Below are positions 37,401 to 52,100 of a DNA stretch of 64,000 nucleotides, piece by piece (position 1 is the stretch's first letter; every line of letters starts with the position of its first letter). Position numbers and translations under genes: made by a program. The stretch comes from Tyto alba (Eukaryota > Chordata > Aves > Strigiformes > Tytonidae). The notes beneath the pieces were generated by a model. That model worked only from the letters and a program-made list of their open reading frames with translations, was not told the origin of the DNA and did not search any database. The stretch lies in NCBI RefSeq assembly GCF_018691265.1, contig NW_024881321.1, positions 19,321,698 to 19,385,697 on the forward strand, in the 5' to 3' direction.

Positions 37401-39776
37401 TGTTATGGTAATGTTACCAGGTTAAAACAAAAACACTCCACCCCGTTTTTAGTAGCTGATGCTAGCTTGTCAAACACAAGTTCAGAGACTTCCGAGTGCT
37501 CCTGGGACACTGCAGCTCAGGTAAATGTAGACTTAGCCTCTGAGGCTAGTTTCAGGAAAAACACAGTTAAGAAATAGTCTGTTGTACAGATTTTAAATTG
37601 ATAAGAGAGGAAGGGAGGGAGGGATATAACATATATCCAGGAACTACTGGAGTTTTCTAAGCTTTATGTTATCTTTTTTTAAATCTATCCAGGGGGTTAC
37701 GTTGGGAGGGAAATGGAGAAATGGAAAAGCAGAGATAGAAGCATCTGGAGCAACCAGCCAATAAGCAGAGAGAGTGGCCAGTGTGAAAACTGCAGAGATA
37801 CTCTGATGATGTTATCAATATCCATCAATTCTGGCTGGAACGGCAGCTGCAGCTGTTCTGCCAGCTTCGCTCCTCAGCGAGCTCGTCTCTGCAGCTCCCC
37901 CCACCCCTCCACGCTCATGGGGGTGAAAGAGAAGGAGGCCCCGTGTCAGTCCTTGTAGCCACGAAAGGGGACTCTCCCGGTGTGCATGTGCTCTTCAAGG
38001 AACCCATAAAGAGCCCTTTGAAGGGTGTGCAGGATATGCAGCTTTCATCTTGGGTGTCTGGAAAACGAGATTTTTTTTGGTAGATTCTTCTTCAGCCAAC
38101 GAAAAGATGTAGGTATCTATGTACGAGCAAATCTCAGCAAACGTGTCTGGGAGTCACTGCAGAGAAACAGCTTTCTAGCATATAAAGCATCATATCTTCA
38201 GAAAAAAACATTCTAAATAGATTTGATGAATTGTATTCTATAAGTGCCTATTTTTGATCCAATGCCTATAAAGGCACCCCAGGGTGAGTAGACCAGGCAC
38301 TGTAGATGTGTCTTAAGACTGATGAGGTCAATTCCATACTTTGTATTGGGAAGCTGGGATGAAGAAACGTCTGTGTTTCAATTCAGTATGGTTGGCAAGA
38401 AAGGGAACTGTGACAAATAACTAAAGATCTTGATTTCAGTGACATTTCTGCAATCATATCCTAAGTGCAGTAGGTTTTAGATCCAGCTGTTTATCGTCTG
38501 AGGGGACACTAAGCCAGACTTACTTGCAACTCTGCTTTTCCTGAAAGCAGCCAGTTTAGCTTACTGATAAATCTATAGATGAACCATTCTGTCAGATATA
38601 ATGCACAAATAGCTTTCCCTGTGAGTCTCACTTGCCAAAAAACATCCTTTGAAAAGGATTGCACTCTGGCAATAAAATTTGTCTTTTGGAACTTCTTTCT
38701 ACATAGTTTATTTACATTTTTTTTTCCTTTTCTCAAGTATTTTCTGTTATTCCAAAAAAGACTTTTGCTAACTTTAAAGAGGATACTAGAGTCAGTTGAT
38801 GAATACATATATTCATTGAAAATGCTTGTAGGAAGGCTGGACTGCTCCATCATCTGTGTTGAAATATATAGGTAATTCATTTGCTAAGTACAATCAGGAA
38901 AAATAAAGGACTGTTTATGTCTGGCCTTGGCATTGATTTACTTGTTGAAGCTCATTGTAGAAAGCCAAGTAAAAACTTTGATCTCACAATGTTCTGAAAA
39001 AACCCCAAACGTCCCTGGAATTGAAGACCGAGGAGTCAGCCTGTAGTGTCCGTGCCTGAAGGCCTCTGTGTTCAGAGCTGCTACTGACTTCTGTTGCAGT
39101 TTTGCCTGATTACAAGGAGATGAACAGGAACCTAGGATAGGAGCAGAGGCCATGCTGCAGCTGAAAATGAAGCTTATAAAGGTCATAAAATGTTGTGGTT
39201 TTTTTTTTTTTTTTTTTTTTTTTTTCTCTAATAAGCTACAGGTATTTTAGATTCAAACTGGACACCTTTAAACTGGAAGAACTATACTCATGCTGATAAC
39301 TTAATAGCACATCTAAATGTCTTTTAAAAGACTTCAATTTACCTATTAAGACCAAATAGACTGTCTGTTAATTTGACAAAATATCCATGTTCCCTGAACT
39401 TAGGGCTATAAAATTTGTTCATCTGCTCAGTCACAGGCCATTTAATTTTGGATGCATCATTGCCAGTTGGTTACAGTAATTAGCATTCTCTGAATTGTAG
39501 CAGCTTCCCTGAAGCTATGCTAAGTAGGGTTACACTTCTGTATGGAAACATAAGCAGCCTTGTGCAAATGAGCCTGGCCACCCATCTTAGAGACAGAAGC
39601 CCTAGCTACAGCTTCTTGGCTCAGGGTGCCCTATATGCCCACCTGCAGATCTTATTTACTGGTTATTAATGACATGAAGTGTAGGCAGCTGTGAAAGGCA
39701 CAGCATGGCAGCTTAAAACCTCCGCTCCAAACTATTCTCTCAGCCTTGTAATTTCTTTGAGTGACACCTGATTTCC

Positions 39777-39804
39777 TTTTTTTTTTTTTTTTTTAAAAAA
39801 AAAA
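39777..39804 (+). repeat. T18-A10 homopolymer junction
   Basis: A run of T is followed directly by a run of A, forming a potential AT-only hairpin. A (TA)n tract follows about 70 bp further on. Confidence 0.85.
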
Positions 39805-39871
39805 TCTTCCCTTTTATACTCTTTTTAAACGAAGTTATTGGACAGAAATGAATTCTCTGGATGTAAACTGA

Positions 39872-39891
39872 ATATATATATATATATATAT
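39872..39891 (+). repeat. (TA)n dinucleotide microsatellite
   Basis: About ten perfect TA units preceded by GAA. Simple repeat, likely variable in length. Confidence 0.9.
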
Positions 39892-42800
39892 AAACCTGTG
39901 AACTGAGGCCCACTATTTGCTAATGCAGTTACTTGCCACTTAAAACAGAGCGGTTCTCAAATAAAAATGTTTTGATAAATCCTTCCTTACTATGAACATA
40001 TGCTGCAGATATTTTGGTTGGATGTGTTTTTCCATATCTCCTAATGCCTAAAGTAGATTTTTTGTTGTATCTTTAATAGAAACACCAACTGCCAATACCA
40101 GAATATGAGTAGTGCTGGAATTGTTATTTCGTAAAGGCTAGAATAAACAGCACAATAGCTAAAACCATAAATAAATTAAATAGAGGCCAAGATTTTTTGC
40201 TGGTTGTTCTGCAGCCTATGCACATTTTCTTGTTCTGTGTTGAATGTCTGCGCTTCCTTTTCGTTTCCTGGGAAACAAGTGAGGGGTTGTGTGCACTGCA
40301 AGACATACACTAAGAATAATTCTTCCCATTTAATCCACTCTGATTTTTACTTCTTAATATACTGGAAGGTAACTAATATTTAATACCATGAAATGTATCT
40401 GTGCATGTTTAATGATTCAATTAATCAGAGAGAAACCTTCTTTATAATTAAATATGGATAGGCTATAGTCTTTTCTTCTCATTGACTGATGCTACTGAGA
40501 ATAAGGGATAAGAATAATTTTATACTATTATTCTGTGTGCCTTTTATTAGAACTCTGAACTGTTTGGGTGAGTAAAATCTACCATAAAAGTACATTTTTT
40601 CTTAGAGTTATGTACTCTGCAGTTTCTGTATTCCATAAAAGTCTAACCATATGAATTTAGATACGAATCCTACAAAGACTTACACATGTGTTTAAGCACA
40701 AGGGAAGTTCAGCTGATGGTAATGTGATTACTCACATTAAGTCTAAAGCCTGTGCTTGAGCCTTTGTAGGACTGGCTTTTTCAAATTCTGGAAGAGGCCT
40801 GATCTGAGCTTGGAAGAGATCATATATGCTTGCTCTATAAGTCCTGATTTGATTGCGATTTGCAGCCATAGCTCATTGCTTTATAAGTAGCAACTTTATT
40901 AATCTGGTCATAGATTTTCCTTGACTTGGCTACATAAAGAAAGGTTACACACCATCAGTACAACTCATTTTTCTGGAGCTCCATATGCAATTCTGTAAGT
41001 AGAGGCTACAAAAAAGCCAACTGTCTTCAATACAGTATGCAGATGGGCTGCATATGTTGTCAAGTTAATAAAGTAATGATGTACATGCAGGCAGATTTAA
41101 ATATGGAAATGGAGATTTCCTGCTTCTTGACTTCATATAAATTGTTGAATATATTTAATGATTTATACAGAGCCTCAAGCCATAGCAACTAGGTGCTGTT
41201 TACAAAAGTTAAAACATAAATTACATGCACAGCCTACAATGGGCTTCATTAAATGACCACTTCTGCTGCCAAGGATACCATATATTAATAGTCATGTTGT
41301 GAGACCATACCTATCTGTTGAAATGCCTTTCTGTATCTGCTTACCTATCTACCAGCAGATGCAGGTACCATGATATGCCGTTGTACATACAATACTGTTA
41401 CATTGTAAATGATGTGTTACTTCTAATTTAAATATTTTTAAATGACGGTGCTTTTAAGTCTGTGTACACACAGCTGAATATACCTAAGTACTTGGAAATG
41501 AATGCTTAGGGTTGGCTGTGTTTCTACAGGGTCTTTTGTATATTAAATCCATGTGGGCTAGTGAGCTGAGATAGCAATCATAAGTTTGGTTGCCTGACCT
41601 TTCCACTGAAGGCACAGAAACTTCCACTTTCAAGTTTTTCCACTGCTCACATTTCATACAGTCATATTTTTCAACATGTGTACCTACCTTTTTAATGAGA
41701 GGATATTTTCCATTATCATTGTAACAGGGAAATAATTTGCAAAAAAAATCAAATGCCAAAATTCCCCCTTGTAAATATGTTACACTTACAGTGGGTAATA
41801 TGGGGCAAGGAGGTGCCTGGTCTGAAGAATAAAGATGTGATTATACTATTCTTATAGCACTTCAGTCAAGTAAAGGCTATTAATTATTTTTAGGATGACC
41901 TTAAGCCAGAAAAATAAGCATTTTGCTCAGTTAGGGCCCAGGTGTCTGGTGCAGAGCTCATGCATATTGTTTGAAACATTTCTGTTGATATCTTAGAAAC
42001 TATGGACAAAAGCCTGAAATCCATGTGTTATCACTGAGACTAGGTTTTCTTTCTTACGGACAGTAGCACCCTGAACTCAGGTGTTTGTTAAGAGGGTGAT
42101 ATTCAGTAAAAAGAAAACAAATAACCTTCACCTCTGGATAAATGATCCGTTCAGTATGTAAGAACGAACTGATGCCAATCATGTAGACCGCCTATCATGT
42201 TTAGAACATTTTAGTGTCTCAATATATCTATTTCAGAGATCAGTGCTCAAGGCTTAAAGCATCCCTTCACTGCTGATGTTCCATTTTCTTTAACTGGAGC
42301 GAACAACTGAAATAGTATTGTGTCATTAGAGAGTGAAAGGCTGTTGATGGTGAGCAGAGGTGCCACAGATGAGGAAGCCAACAACTACATCTGCCCTGAA
42401 GGAAGTTTTTCTGTCACTGCTTATCTATACAAACTGCAGGACAATATGGTGGGGAGGTTTATCAGCATGCGTTCAGTGTAGGTGAAGAGTCAGCAGGTAG
42501 CAAAACCTCAAATAAGCTATGCAGGTCACTTGTAGATGAATGCCAATGACAGGTTTGGACCATGCCAAGCAGTTCCACATTGGGCAAGAGTTTAAGTCAA
42601 GGTGTTTTAAGGGAACTCGCATTTTAGAGAGTTGTAAACATCTTTATTTGCAGTATGTCTGAAACTTCTCCCCTTTGAAGCCACCTTGGGTATCTCTTCT
42701 TCTATGAATATATATCATTGAGTGATTTTAAAGTATGTTAACTCATCACACTGCAGGGTGAGAAACGTGTGAAATGTTCCCTTGCAAAGCCAAGGTTCTC

Positions 42801-45800
42801 CTTCTCTTAAAATACTCATTTCTAGCATGAGCAGGTTGGGAAACAGTGCTTAAAACTTTAACATTTTTATGTATGAAAAAGTTACCACTTTAAGATGAAT
42901 TTTACATGCTTGAGTCATGGACATTTGCAATTGTGGGTGGAACTCCACTGTTGGTGAGAACAAATCTTTTTAAAGGCAAATTTAACATTGACTTTTGCCT
43001 ATTTAGAATGTTACACTTAGTCATATGGATGTTGGTTGCATACAGGAGACAAATATTCCTAAAAACATAGTTATCACATGGTTGTGCAAGTTAATATTGC
43101 CATATATGTGACATAGGGTGTACAAATATTTCTTGTTCATGAATATGAAAAGTGTGAAGAATAATCAAGCTGATTACTTGTTATGTCCTAATCCCAGGAT
43201 ATGTCATGACTGAAGTGTTCTGAAAAAAATGGAGTTGAGGGTAATTGGGCACAGTGGAGAGATGAAAAAAAGACACCTAATATCAGATAACACTGTCTGT
43301 GAGATCTATTGTGCTGTGGAAGTCTCCCTGAAAGAAGCCTAACTACTAAGTTCCATTTTAATCTAAACTGGGCAAAGCACTAAAAAACCTCAGTAGGGAA
43401 TGATACTGTATTTGCAGGGAGATGGGAGAGTTGATCCAACACACCTCACCTACCTAATCTTTCTATAACTCTGTATACTCAGTATAAAGTATTCTTTATA
43501 TGCAAATGCAGTATGTGGTATAGACTATATTGAATAAATAATGCAGTCACATTGTGGGGCTTTTGATGTTGCAGTTGTTGTACCTGGGTTCTTAAAATGC
43601 TTTACACTGATCTAATGTGTAATCACTGATATATAACCACCTTTGTATCACAGCTGCTGGCATCACTCACAAAACACTTATAATTTTTATTAATTTATCC
43701 ATTTAGATTTATTGCATTTAACAATTATTTCTGACACTGAAGAATAGATAAACAAATGCATGGAACACAGTCCATAAGAAAAGTAAGTGTTTGTTTTGTT
43801 TTTTTTTTTACCCCCAGAAAAGTCTTTAAGGAAAGCAGATACTCCATGGTCCCTTCTATTCAATAAAGAATACAAACATATGGATTGAATATAAAAAATA
43901 ACCACAAGAATTTTCCTTGGCTATTAGAGTGCATACATTCCTGCTCCGCCTTGACAGCAGCATCATTACTTACCCACTCACAAATATATGTCCCAGCAAA
44001 AACCTGAAACAGCTGATGATTCTCATCAGGCCAACAAAGAGGATGGCCAGGTGTACAAGAAGAATGAGAGGATGGATAAGGAGAGAAGGAAGAATTGCAG
44101 TGGCAAGTACATTTCTGGTCCAGAAACTTCCTTTCTGAACAAAAAACGTGGAGGGGTGGGGAGGATATGACATGAGCCTTGGCCTCTTAGATGACAGTAG
44201 CTGTTGCACATAGGACTTGACACTCCCTCAGCAGCATCATTTGTTCGCCTCAGTGTATGTAGGAACATTCATCCCCTGATCATGCAGACTAGGGAGTAGT
44301 TTGAATCCAACAACATCCTGCCCAGGCAGCAGTCTTGGTTTCCTTATATTGAACTCAAAGTAATAAGAGCAGCATAAAAAAGTATGAGGCTACTGCATGC
44401 AGTGGCCTAGTGCTCCCGGTGTGTAGTTGAGATATGGCCAGAACATGTCCCTGGACCTTAATAATGGGCAATGCTATTATTGATACTGAATTCTTGTTGT
44501 AAGTTCTGGCTTAAGCAGTGTAACTCAAACAACCTGAGCATGCTTTTTTCCGTGACACTAACTCCCTTATGCTATTTGCTGTCTTTGCACACTGCTTTGT
44601 AAGGGCTTCTAAAGCATGGAAATTGAAATTGAAAACCACACAGCACTTACACTTTCTCGTGTAGTTCATGAATACCAGTGGCTCTCTTTCAGATCTGGCA
44701 TTTTCCAAGTAGCAGAACTTCACATATATTTTGAACTTGATGCCTCAGCCATTAAGTCTAGGCTTTGAATTTTCAACTTCTGGATTAATGGGCCTTGTAT
44801 GACAGATTTTAAATTCTGACTAGGTTGTTCCATGGTTGCTCAAGTCTCTTTCTAGATGTGATTCTGTAGCCATGGTTCCCTAATTTTTGCCTCCCCGTGG
44901 GAGCACTGTTCCATACACCAAGAGAACAGCCCTGGTTTGAATTCATGGCTTCTGTAAACTCAGGTGTTTAGATCAGCCTTCTGTGCACTAGAAGTTTTTT
45001 TTAAATTACTTGCCTAGGAGCAGCCACTGTTTTAGTTGTATCTCTCAGACAAGGAAGTAAGATGTCACCTCATCTTCCCCCTTCCAAATCTGAGATTTTT
45101 CTTATTTTTGAATTATGGTTGTATGAGTTACATTCTTATGTTTCCTGTTTGGGCAGACTTATATTTTTATTTCTGTGCTATGTTATTAGTTTTGGCCCTC
45201 AGGTGAATGACATTTCCATCACTAGCTTCTCTCCTCTCTTCAACTCTACAGAAGTAAATTAGACTTGCCCCCAAGAGCTTTCTGAGACAGGGGTGATCTT
45301 CTGGTATATTTTGAAGTGAGGTTCTTGTATCTGATGGAAGGCTTTAGTTATGACAGCAAAACAAATAGTGAATAAAAATGCTTTTAGGTTTGTAAGTGGA
45401 TGTCAAGGAAAGCAACTAAGAAGCAAGATAACCCACCCTGGCACTGTCCCTTTCACTTTCACTGGGAGTTGGGGAATCAGAGAGGGGAGAGTCTGGATAG
45501 CAGAAAAGAGAGCTGAGCCTCTGTAAAGACTTGCATCTGTGTTAACAGCTTGCCAAGGAAAACTGATGCCTGTACATTAATCTGAATTATCACAGTCAGT
45601 TTTCCTTTTGTAACCAGCTCAGTCACAGCATCATGATCTCTTTCTTGAACAGGAGGTGAATTGAGCCCAGCATCGTGACAGCACCAGGAAACCTAGAGAC
45701 GGAGAAAATAAAATTAACTGATAGTAGGCAATTCAGAAACAGAAAAAAATCTGAGACCTGGCACAAATTTCTTTACATCTAGTTATTGACATCATAATCT

Positions 45801-48800
45801 TGCTTTCCTTCAGTACTCCAAGTTCTCCTCTTTTTTCCAAACAAAATTCCCCGCATCTTTTGAATGTCTCAGTTATATCAGTTTTTCCTAGCAATTTATA
45901 CTTATTTTCCTCTTTGTGGAGGGGGTTTCTTTTAAGGTCCTATCAGTAACTTTCAAACTTTAAAATAACAGCCTTATTTTTAAGACCATTTATTAATTTT
46001 AAAAGCCCATCTTATTGCTTATCATGCTTCGTAACACTCTTAGAAATGCTTAATTTGACCATTTGTAGACATTCTGTATTTCAGATGTTGCTCTAAAATT
46101 TTCTTATGTAAGAACTTGTCTTGTTCATTTATTTGAAAATCTCTGGTATCATAGGGAAATATTTTGTTTTCCTTTTGAAGTCAGGGTTTCAGTGTTTCCT
46201 CTGTAGCAATTCACAAATCCTGTTTTCCCAGCCATGTCTCTGAATGCTGTGTTGTGTTCAGCACATATTCCCTTAATGGGTTAGCAGTTCCCAGGCTCTG
46301 GGGTAAGCATCATGACAGAGATCTGGAGGATTTTCAGAATCATCCAAAGGTTTGTGAGAGGACAGGAGAATATGTGACAGTGCAGAGACTGAAGACATTA
46401 ATTGTATTTTGGTTTTGGTTTTTTAATCTGCCAAGCACTGAACAGTTGGTCCAGATCTCTCTCCACAATAACATAGGGAACGAAGCTTTTACCTTTCCGG
46501 GATGAGTACGTAGTTGTCTATTACTTCCTTTCTTAAGGAAATGTGGAAAGCTAGCTACCACCAGAGTAGCAACTAGGTTTGTTGGACAATTACGTTGCTG
46601 AGCTTAGGTGCCAAAGGCCCGTTGCAGTGAGAAAAGTAACAGATCCCCAATTCTTTCTCACCCGGTGGAGGGTAGAAATACTTATTTCCACTCTCAGAAA
46701 TGCTTGTTTACATTTTGTCTTTCTGTTTGGGGGAATGCTCGGATCTGCTATTCTTTTCTTAGGTGGACACCCACCATAAACTTCTTCAGCGTCAGGTGTG
46801 TGGTAGCTGCTGTGGTGTACCCAATCCTATGTGTGTGGGGGGCTTGGGCAGTAGGTTCCCTTCATCACAGAGCTTTTGGGTAACTCTTGGCTGCATACAT
46901 ACACATTTTGCTTTGCTTTTGCTTTTGTCAGTGTTCTGAGGTATTGTGCTGACAGCCGACCTCCTCCTGCAGGGGTGAGCCAGCTTCTCAGCAGCATCTG
47001 CAGTTGGAACTGTTTGGGTTGGTCACAAATATTTCCTGCTGACATAAGCCAAGGGAGTTTGGAAAGCACAGAAAAGTACTTGCAAACTGAGCGCATAACA
47101 CAGGTGGTAGGGATTTTGCAGAGATCTGGAACTGGATTTTTAGAGGCACTTGGCACATCTCATGTCTAAAGGGATTTTCCAAACCAGCTTGAAGTAACAG
47201 AAACAGGCCATTTGTTTTACCTGACTTTGGTTCCCTATCAGCTAGCTGACTAGACTCTCTCTGCAGAGAGACAAGAAGTTCCAGATTTCATCCCATGCAA
47301 AAAAAGATGCCTAAGGTAAATGAGTTAGGCTAGTCTCTCTCATCCCATTGGGCAAAGAAAATAAGATTAATTTGCAGAAAGCCTGCTTGTATTCCTAAAA
47401 TCAAGACAAAATCATGGAATCATTTAATTGTGTAATTTGGAGATTATGGGAGGGCCGTGGTTGTTAAAATACATTTCCTGCTAGACAGTGGGGTGTTTTG
47501 TTTCTAATGACCTTGGCTTCCTGTCCTACTCATATTGCTTATCAACCAAAATACTTACTGCCATGCCTAATATCTCTGAGCAGATCAAGTTGAAGGAAAA
47601 TGCAAATTCAGATAAATCCAAATTACATATTCTTTCTGGATTGGATTCATAAAACTGCTTCAGACATAAAGCAATCATATTTTTTAAAGCTAACTTATAC
47701 TCCTGTTACATTTTGTGAAAAATAATTTTGTTTTTTTATGTCACAATGATACTTCATATTAAAAATTATTTATTTTGAAGTGATTGAACCAGCAAATGAA
47801 GTATAAATGTTTCATAGAGATTTGTTACCCTGTTAGAGACTACCTTTTTGAACTACTTACAGTATCTTTGCAGGATGGTAACTGTTTTTATGCATTCACA
47901 GTGGTCTCACTAACCTCAACAATTTCCATAAATTTATTTCAAATACAAGCAAAATTTGTTCATGCTACATCTATACTGGTAAATAGCACTGGGAATGTTT
48001 CTGCCCATGGTTTTGTCCCATGCTGAGCAATGCTTTCCCAAACTGCTCTTGGTGATGATTTATGAAGGGCTCTGCTGGTTCCCAGCAGGTAGGTTGGATA
48101 AGGCCACCTTATTGCAAAGATTATTAGGGTTTGAATTTAATTGCTCTCATCTGGGCTGTGAGGTTCAGGTTGACCACAGTGCCAGGGAACGCACTAGGTC
48201 ATATTTAATTTACTGATGGAACTGTGTTAACAATCAATAAGAGGTAAAACAAGTAAGAAAACAGAGAAAGCATACCACCCCAAACTTATATCCATTCTTG
48301 TAAGAACATTCATGAATCTGGTAGCAAGTGTATATACCTAACTCAGCCACGGTGACAGTAACCAGGCTTCCTACTCATTCCATGGCAAGAAATGGGATTT
48401 ATTTGTTCACTTTGACTGGGAAGTCCTATTACCTATGGTGAAATGCAGAGACAGTTTAGACACCTGTATCCAAAGCTTCACTACATTAAATCTTCTCCTG
48501 AGGATTAGTGCCTTAGACTATGAAAGACCCTTCTTTCTGGAGAGTCACGTTCTTCAGTTCCAGTAGTTTTGTAAGGGGACATTGTTCAATCCTGTCTAAA
48601 TAGGCTTTGGCCGTGATTCCTTCTTTCTCTTAAATCCATGTGGAAAATTCTCTATGCTGTTTAATCTTGGCCCAGTAGTTTCAATTTCTATTTTATTTTG
48701 TTTTCATCTTCTTCTCATTTTAAATTCTCTAGTGTCTTCAATTAAGCTCTACTTGGCTGGTAGACTTAAAGAATGATCTCATTCATGTGCCAGACAGACA

Positions 48801-49858
48801 GGGTCTCTCCCAAGTCCACCCAGCATAAGTAATGACTTCCACTTTCAGACAACAAATCGAACCCTTTAACTTGCTACTGTACATATCTTTCAAGAGCAAT
48901 TATTAAGCTAAACATGTTCTTGTTCCTTCTAGGAGGCTTGAAGAAAGGAGGCAAAGGAGATGAAAACTGATTTTGGAGAAGAAGTAAAATACATATTTAT
49001 GTATGCACCCACAGGCAGGTGAAAAGTACTTGTAAATTAACAGGCTTGTTTTTATGAATTGCATAAAGAAAACCTCTGTGTGGGTTAGTGAGGTGTAGGA
49101 AGGAAGAAGGAAGATAGAGGCTGCATTGAAACTTCTTCCCCTGCTGGGAGCAGCTTCTGTCTCTGGGTCTTTTCCATGCTTGTGTCCTCTGAGCCTGAAG
49201 CAGCTCTCTTCTGATCTGGTAGCTTTCCACAGCCATTTCTACTTCGCTCGCATACAGGTTTATGGTTGTGCAAATCTGCTCTACCCAAGGAAAGATAAAG
49301 AAATGTATGACCCTGATGGATGCTGTATTCTGAGCTCACTCAGACAGAAGTGTTAAGGCTTTTGGTTTGGGTACTGGTTTAGTACCAAAGATTTTCCACC
49401 TTGAGTATACCTGTAAAATCCATGGGGTTATTGTGAGATGAAATAACATACATGTGAGTGGAAACGTGTCTTCTAGCATCAAAGGAAAATAAAAGGAAAT
49501 CTTGTTTAAGTGTTGATTAGAGTTAAAATGGTAAATAACACTTTGTCCTACTTTGGCAACACTGTTTTGAAAATACAGCCTGCGACCCATGACTGTTACA
49601 CATTTTCTCTTTCTTTACAGAAGACTGCTTTTATTTTTTTGAGAATCTATAAAAATGTGGGACTTGCTTTGAGCTCTGTGATGCTGGTGTTCCTCTTACT
49701 TACATCTGTTTGAATGAAATCAGAAGAAAGACCTTGGGTTCCTGGGTTCAAATTGAGTTTGAAACCGAAGAGCAAAAGCATATATTTGGTCTTTGATCTC
49801 ATGCATGCGCCTTCCAACCACCTTTTCTATTTACTGCATTATTTGATTTAAAGTAATG

Positions 49859-49859
<1 letters not shown>

Positions 49860-49894
<35 letters not shown>
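49860..49894 (+). repeat. poly-T run (35 T), the longest in the window
   Basis: Thirty-five consecutive T immediately left of a candidate conserved stretch. Confidence 0.9.
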
Positions 49895-49896
<2 letters not shown>

Positions 49897-50009
49897 CTTG
49901 GAAAGTTCACTGAGCCAATTGCATGGCTTTCACAGTGATGGGCGTTTACTTCCCAATTAGTTCCACTGAGCCAGCAAGACTATTTGCCTGAGAGCCCTCA
50001 TTGCTGTGA

Positions 50010-50170
50010 AAAAAACAACCACCACCCAACACAAAACAATGAGGATCACAATCTGGCCCTTTGCAATTAGCACAACGCTGTCAGGGTTTCACTTTCCTGC
50101 TTAAATCCTGTAATGAGCAGCCATCGGAAGAGGAGGTAAATAAAGCTGTCATGCATATTGACAGTAATAC
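50010..50170. promoter_or_regulatory. candidate conserved element with paired TGACAG sites
   Basis: The stretch includes TTTGCAATTAGCACAA, GTAATGAG and, at 50146-50164, CTGTCA-TGCATAT-TGACAG. The outer hexamers are MEIS/TGIF-type sites in inverted orientation, and the centre (ATGCATAT) is octamer/POU-like. ATGCATAT also occurs in the block at 2129-2136. Assignment is from motif appearance only. Confidence 0.35.
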
Positions 50171-50639
50171 AATATCACTGCTCATTTTTTTTCCCCAAAG
50201 TTAGAATTGCAGAATTAGTGTGGCACATGATCTTCTCCCCTCTCCAGCAAAACACGTACCAGCTGCAGTCTTTTAAAGTCTCATATCATTTTGTTAGCAC
50301 AGTGACTGCCTACGTGAGCAAAAAAACATGGAAACTGCATCCTACCACAGTTGACAAGATTTTTTATTTTCATGATTACTTCTCTGCCTTTTTTTATTTT
50401 GCCTGCAGGCAAAGGTTGGCATACATGTCAAGAGAACATTCTCCAGCTGGGGCCTGCAGTATAGAGAATTGTATACTCCAGAGGGCTCATGGGACCTTAG
50501 GCAGATTATTATGGTAATATTGGAGACTGCTGTCCTTTCCCTCCCACAGCTGGGCCGCCTCTCTCATTGTAAGTATTGAAGCAATATGTTTTGCAAATTA
50601 TACATTGGGAACAACAGGGACCCAGGAAAGTGAGGGAGA

Positions 50640-52100
50640 AAGAGAAACATGGCAAAATGTTGCCTTTAATATGATATTTTTCTTGTTCATCAAGCAAAAA
50701 TAAATTAAAGCTTTAATTTTTTTTAATTAAATGAGGATCATATATTGGGAAAAAACAGCTATAATAGTAAAAAACTTAATATTGATTTTATTGAGTGAGA
50801 GTTTTAAGAAAATATGGTTTATTATAGGGAAATTTCACACAGTAACCTGATGCAAGAGAACCAGAGTAAGATTACATAATAGCTTTTATTACAGATTTCA
50901 AAAATCCTTTTGAGTCCAATGAAGCTGGATTAACAAAAACTGCACAAAAAAATATCATTTTAATTAGTGCTAATGTGATCTCGTCATGGTCCAGCTGTTT
51001 CACACAGGATGAAAATCTGTGTTGCTTTATTAGCAATTCACCCTCCAAAATAATGTCACTTCCGATTTTTAGCATTTCTTATTGATGTATATTTTAATAA
51101 AATAGCCAGATGATTTGGTGAGTACTGTCATAAGAGAACTGAGGGATTTTTTGCTTGCTTGCTTTTAAAAAAGAGAGAGCAAATATGTCTTAAAAGCATT
51201 ACTGGTAGATAAAGAAATATTTCATTTTTTGACCATTTTCAGAAATGTTAGCATAAAAGCCTGATTAAGATTTGTAAAATAGCATTTTATAGGTGATTTT
51301 ATATTTATAAAACTAAGAAGGAATGTAAATATTACTAACTTGGTAACAAGTTGAAATGATGGCTTACATGGGCCAGATACTTCTCCTTAAAGACTTGGTA
51401 TTATCTGCTTTTTAGTAAGCATGGGCCTCAAATCACAGTCTTTAACCAATATTCTGTTAGCCAACAGTCATTTTAAATTTAGATCTCCATTCATTTTTGA
51501 CAGGACTATTTCACAACTCAATTCCATTTGGAACTAAACTTCAATTTTAATGTAAATTAATTTCAAGTTACTGAAACTTACTGCTTCATTTATACATGAA
51601 AATTTAGTATATTGCCTTAGACACCTTCCTGAATTCTACATTAAAAATAAGCAAATGTAGAAAATCTCAGTGCTCACAACTCAATTTTCTCCATTATTTT
51701 TATATGCTTTAATACAATGGAGACCCCTTGCATGTACCATTGTAGAAAAGACATTTATTTTTAATAACTTTATTCCTTTTCCCTATGTTACTTAAAAGAT
51801 TTCATTATGCACTATTGCTGCTGTGCTAATATATTTATCAGGTCTCTAATTTAGCTCAGACTTTGCTAATGTATTCCAGGATGATGACCAGTGCTGGTGT
51901 TTTTTCTTAAAAATTGTACGGTTTCTTTTCCAATTCTTAGTAATTTTATAATAAACATTTAGTACAAGGAAACAGTTTGCAATCTGGTAGAAATTGTTGT
52001 AAATTAAAGTGGGATTAATCTATACCATATGGTGTGTTTTTAACTATCATTTTAAATTACAATAATAGAAGAGGTTACTAAAGAAAACAGCACAAGAACT
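50640..52100. promoter_or_regulatory. AT-rich candidate conserved noncoding stretch
   Basis: About 1.4 kb of AT-rich, non-repetitive sequence with many TAAT/ATTA cores, no transposon signature and no open frame of note. Its texture resembles deeply conserved noncoding DNA near developmental genes. Conservation was not tested. Confidence 0.25.

Larger units (their letters stand above)
34401..50009. other. gene-poor interval, no gene seen
   Basis: About 15.6 kb with no coding exon, RNA gene or recognisable transposon. It holds poly-T runs at 36871-36891, 39199-39225 and 49860-49894, a T18-A10 junction at 39777-39804 and a (TA)n tract at about 39872-39891. The short open frames are without homology. 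Confidence 0.55.
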
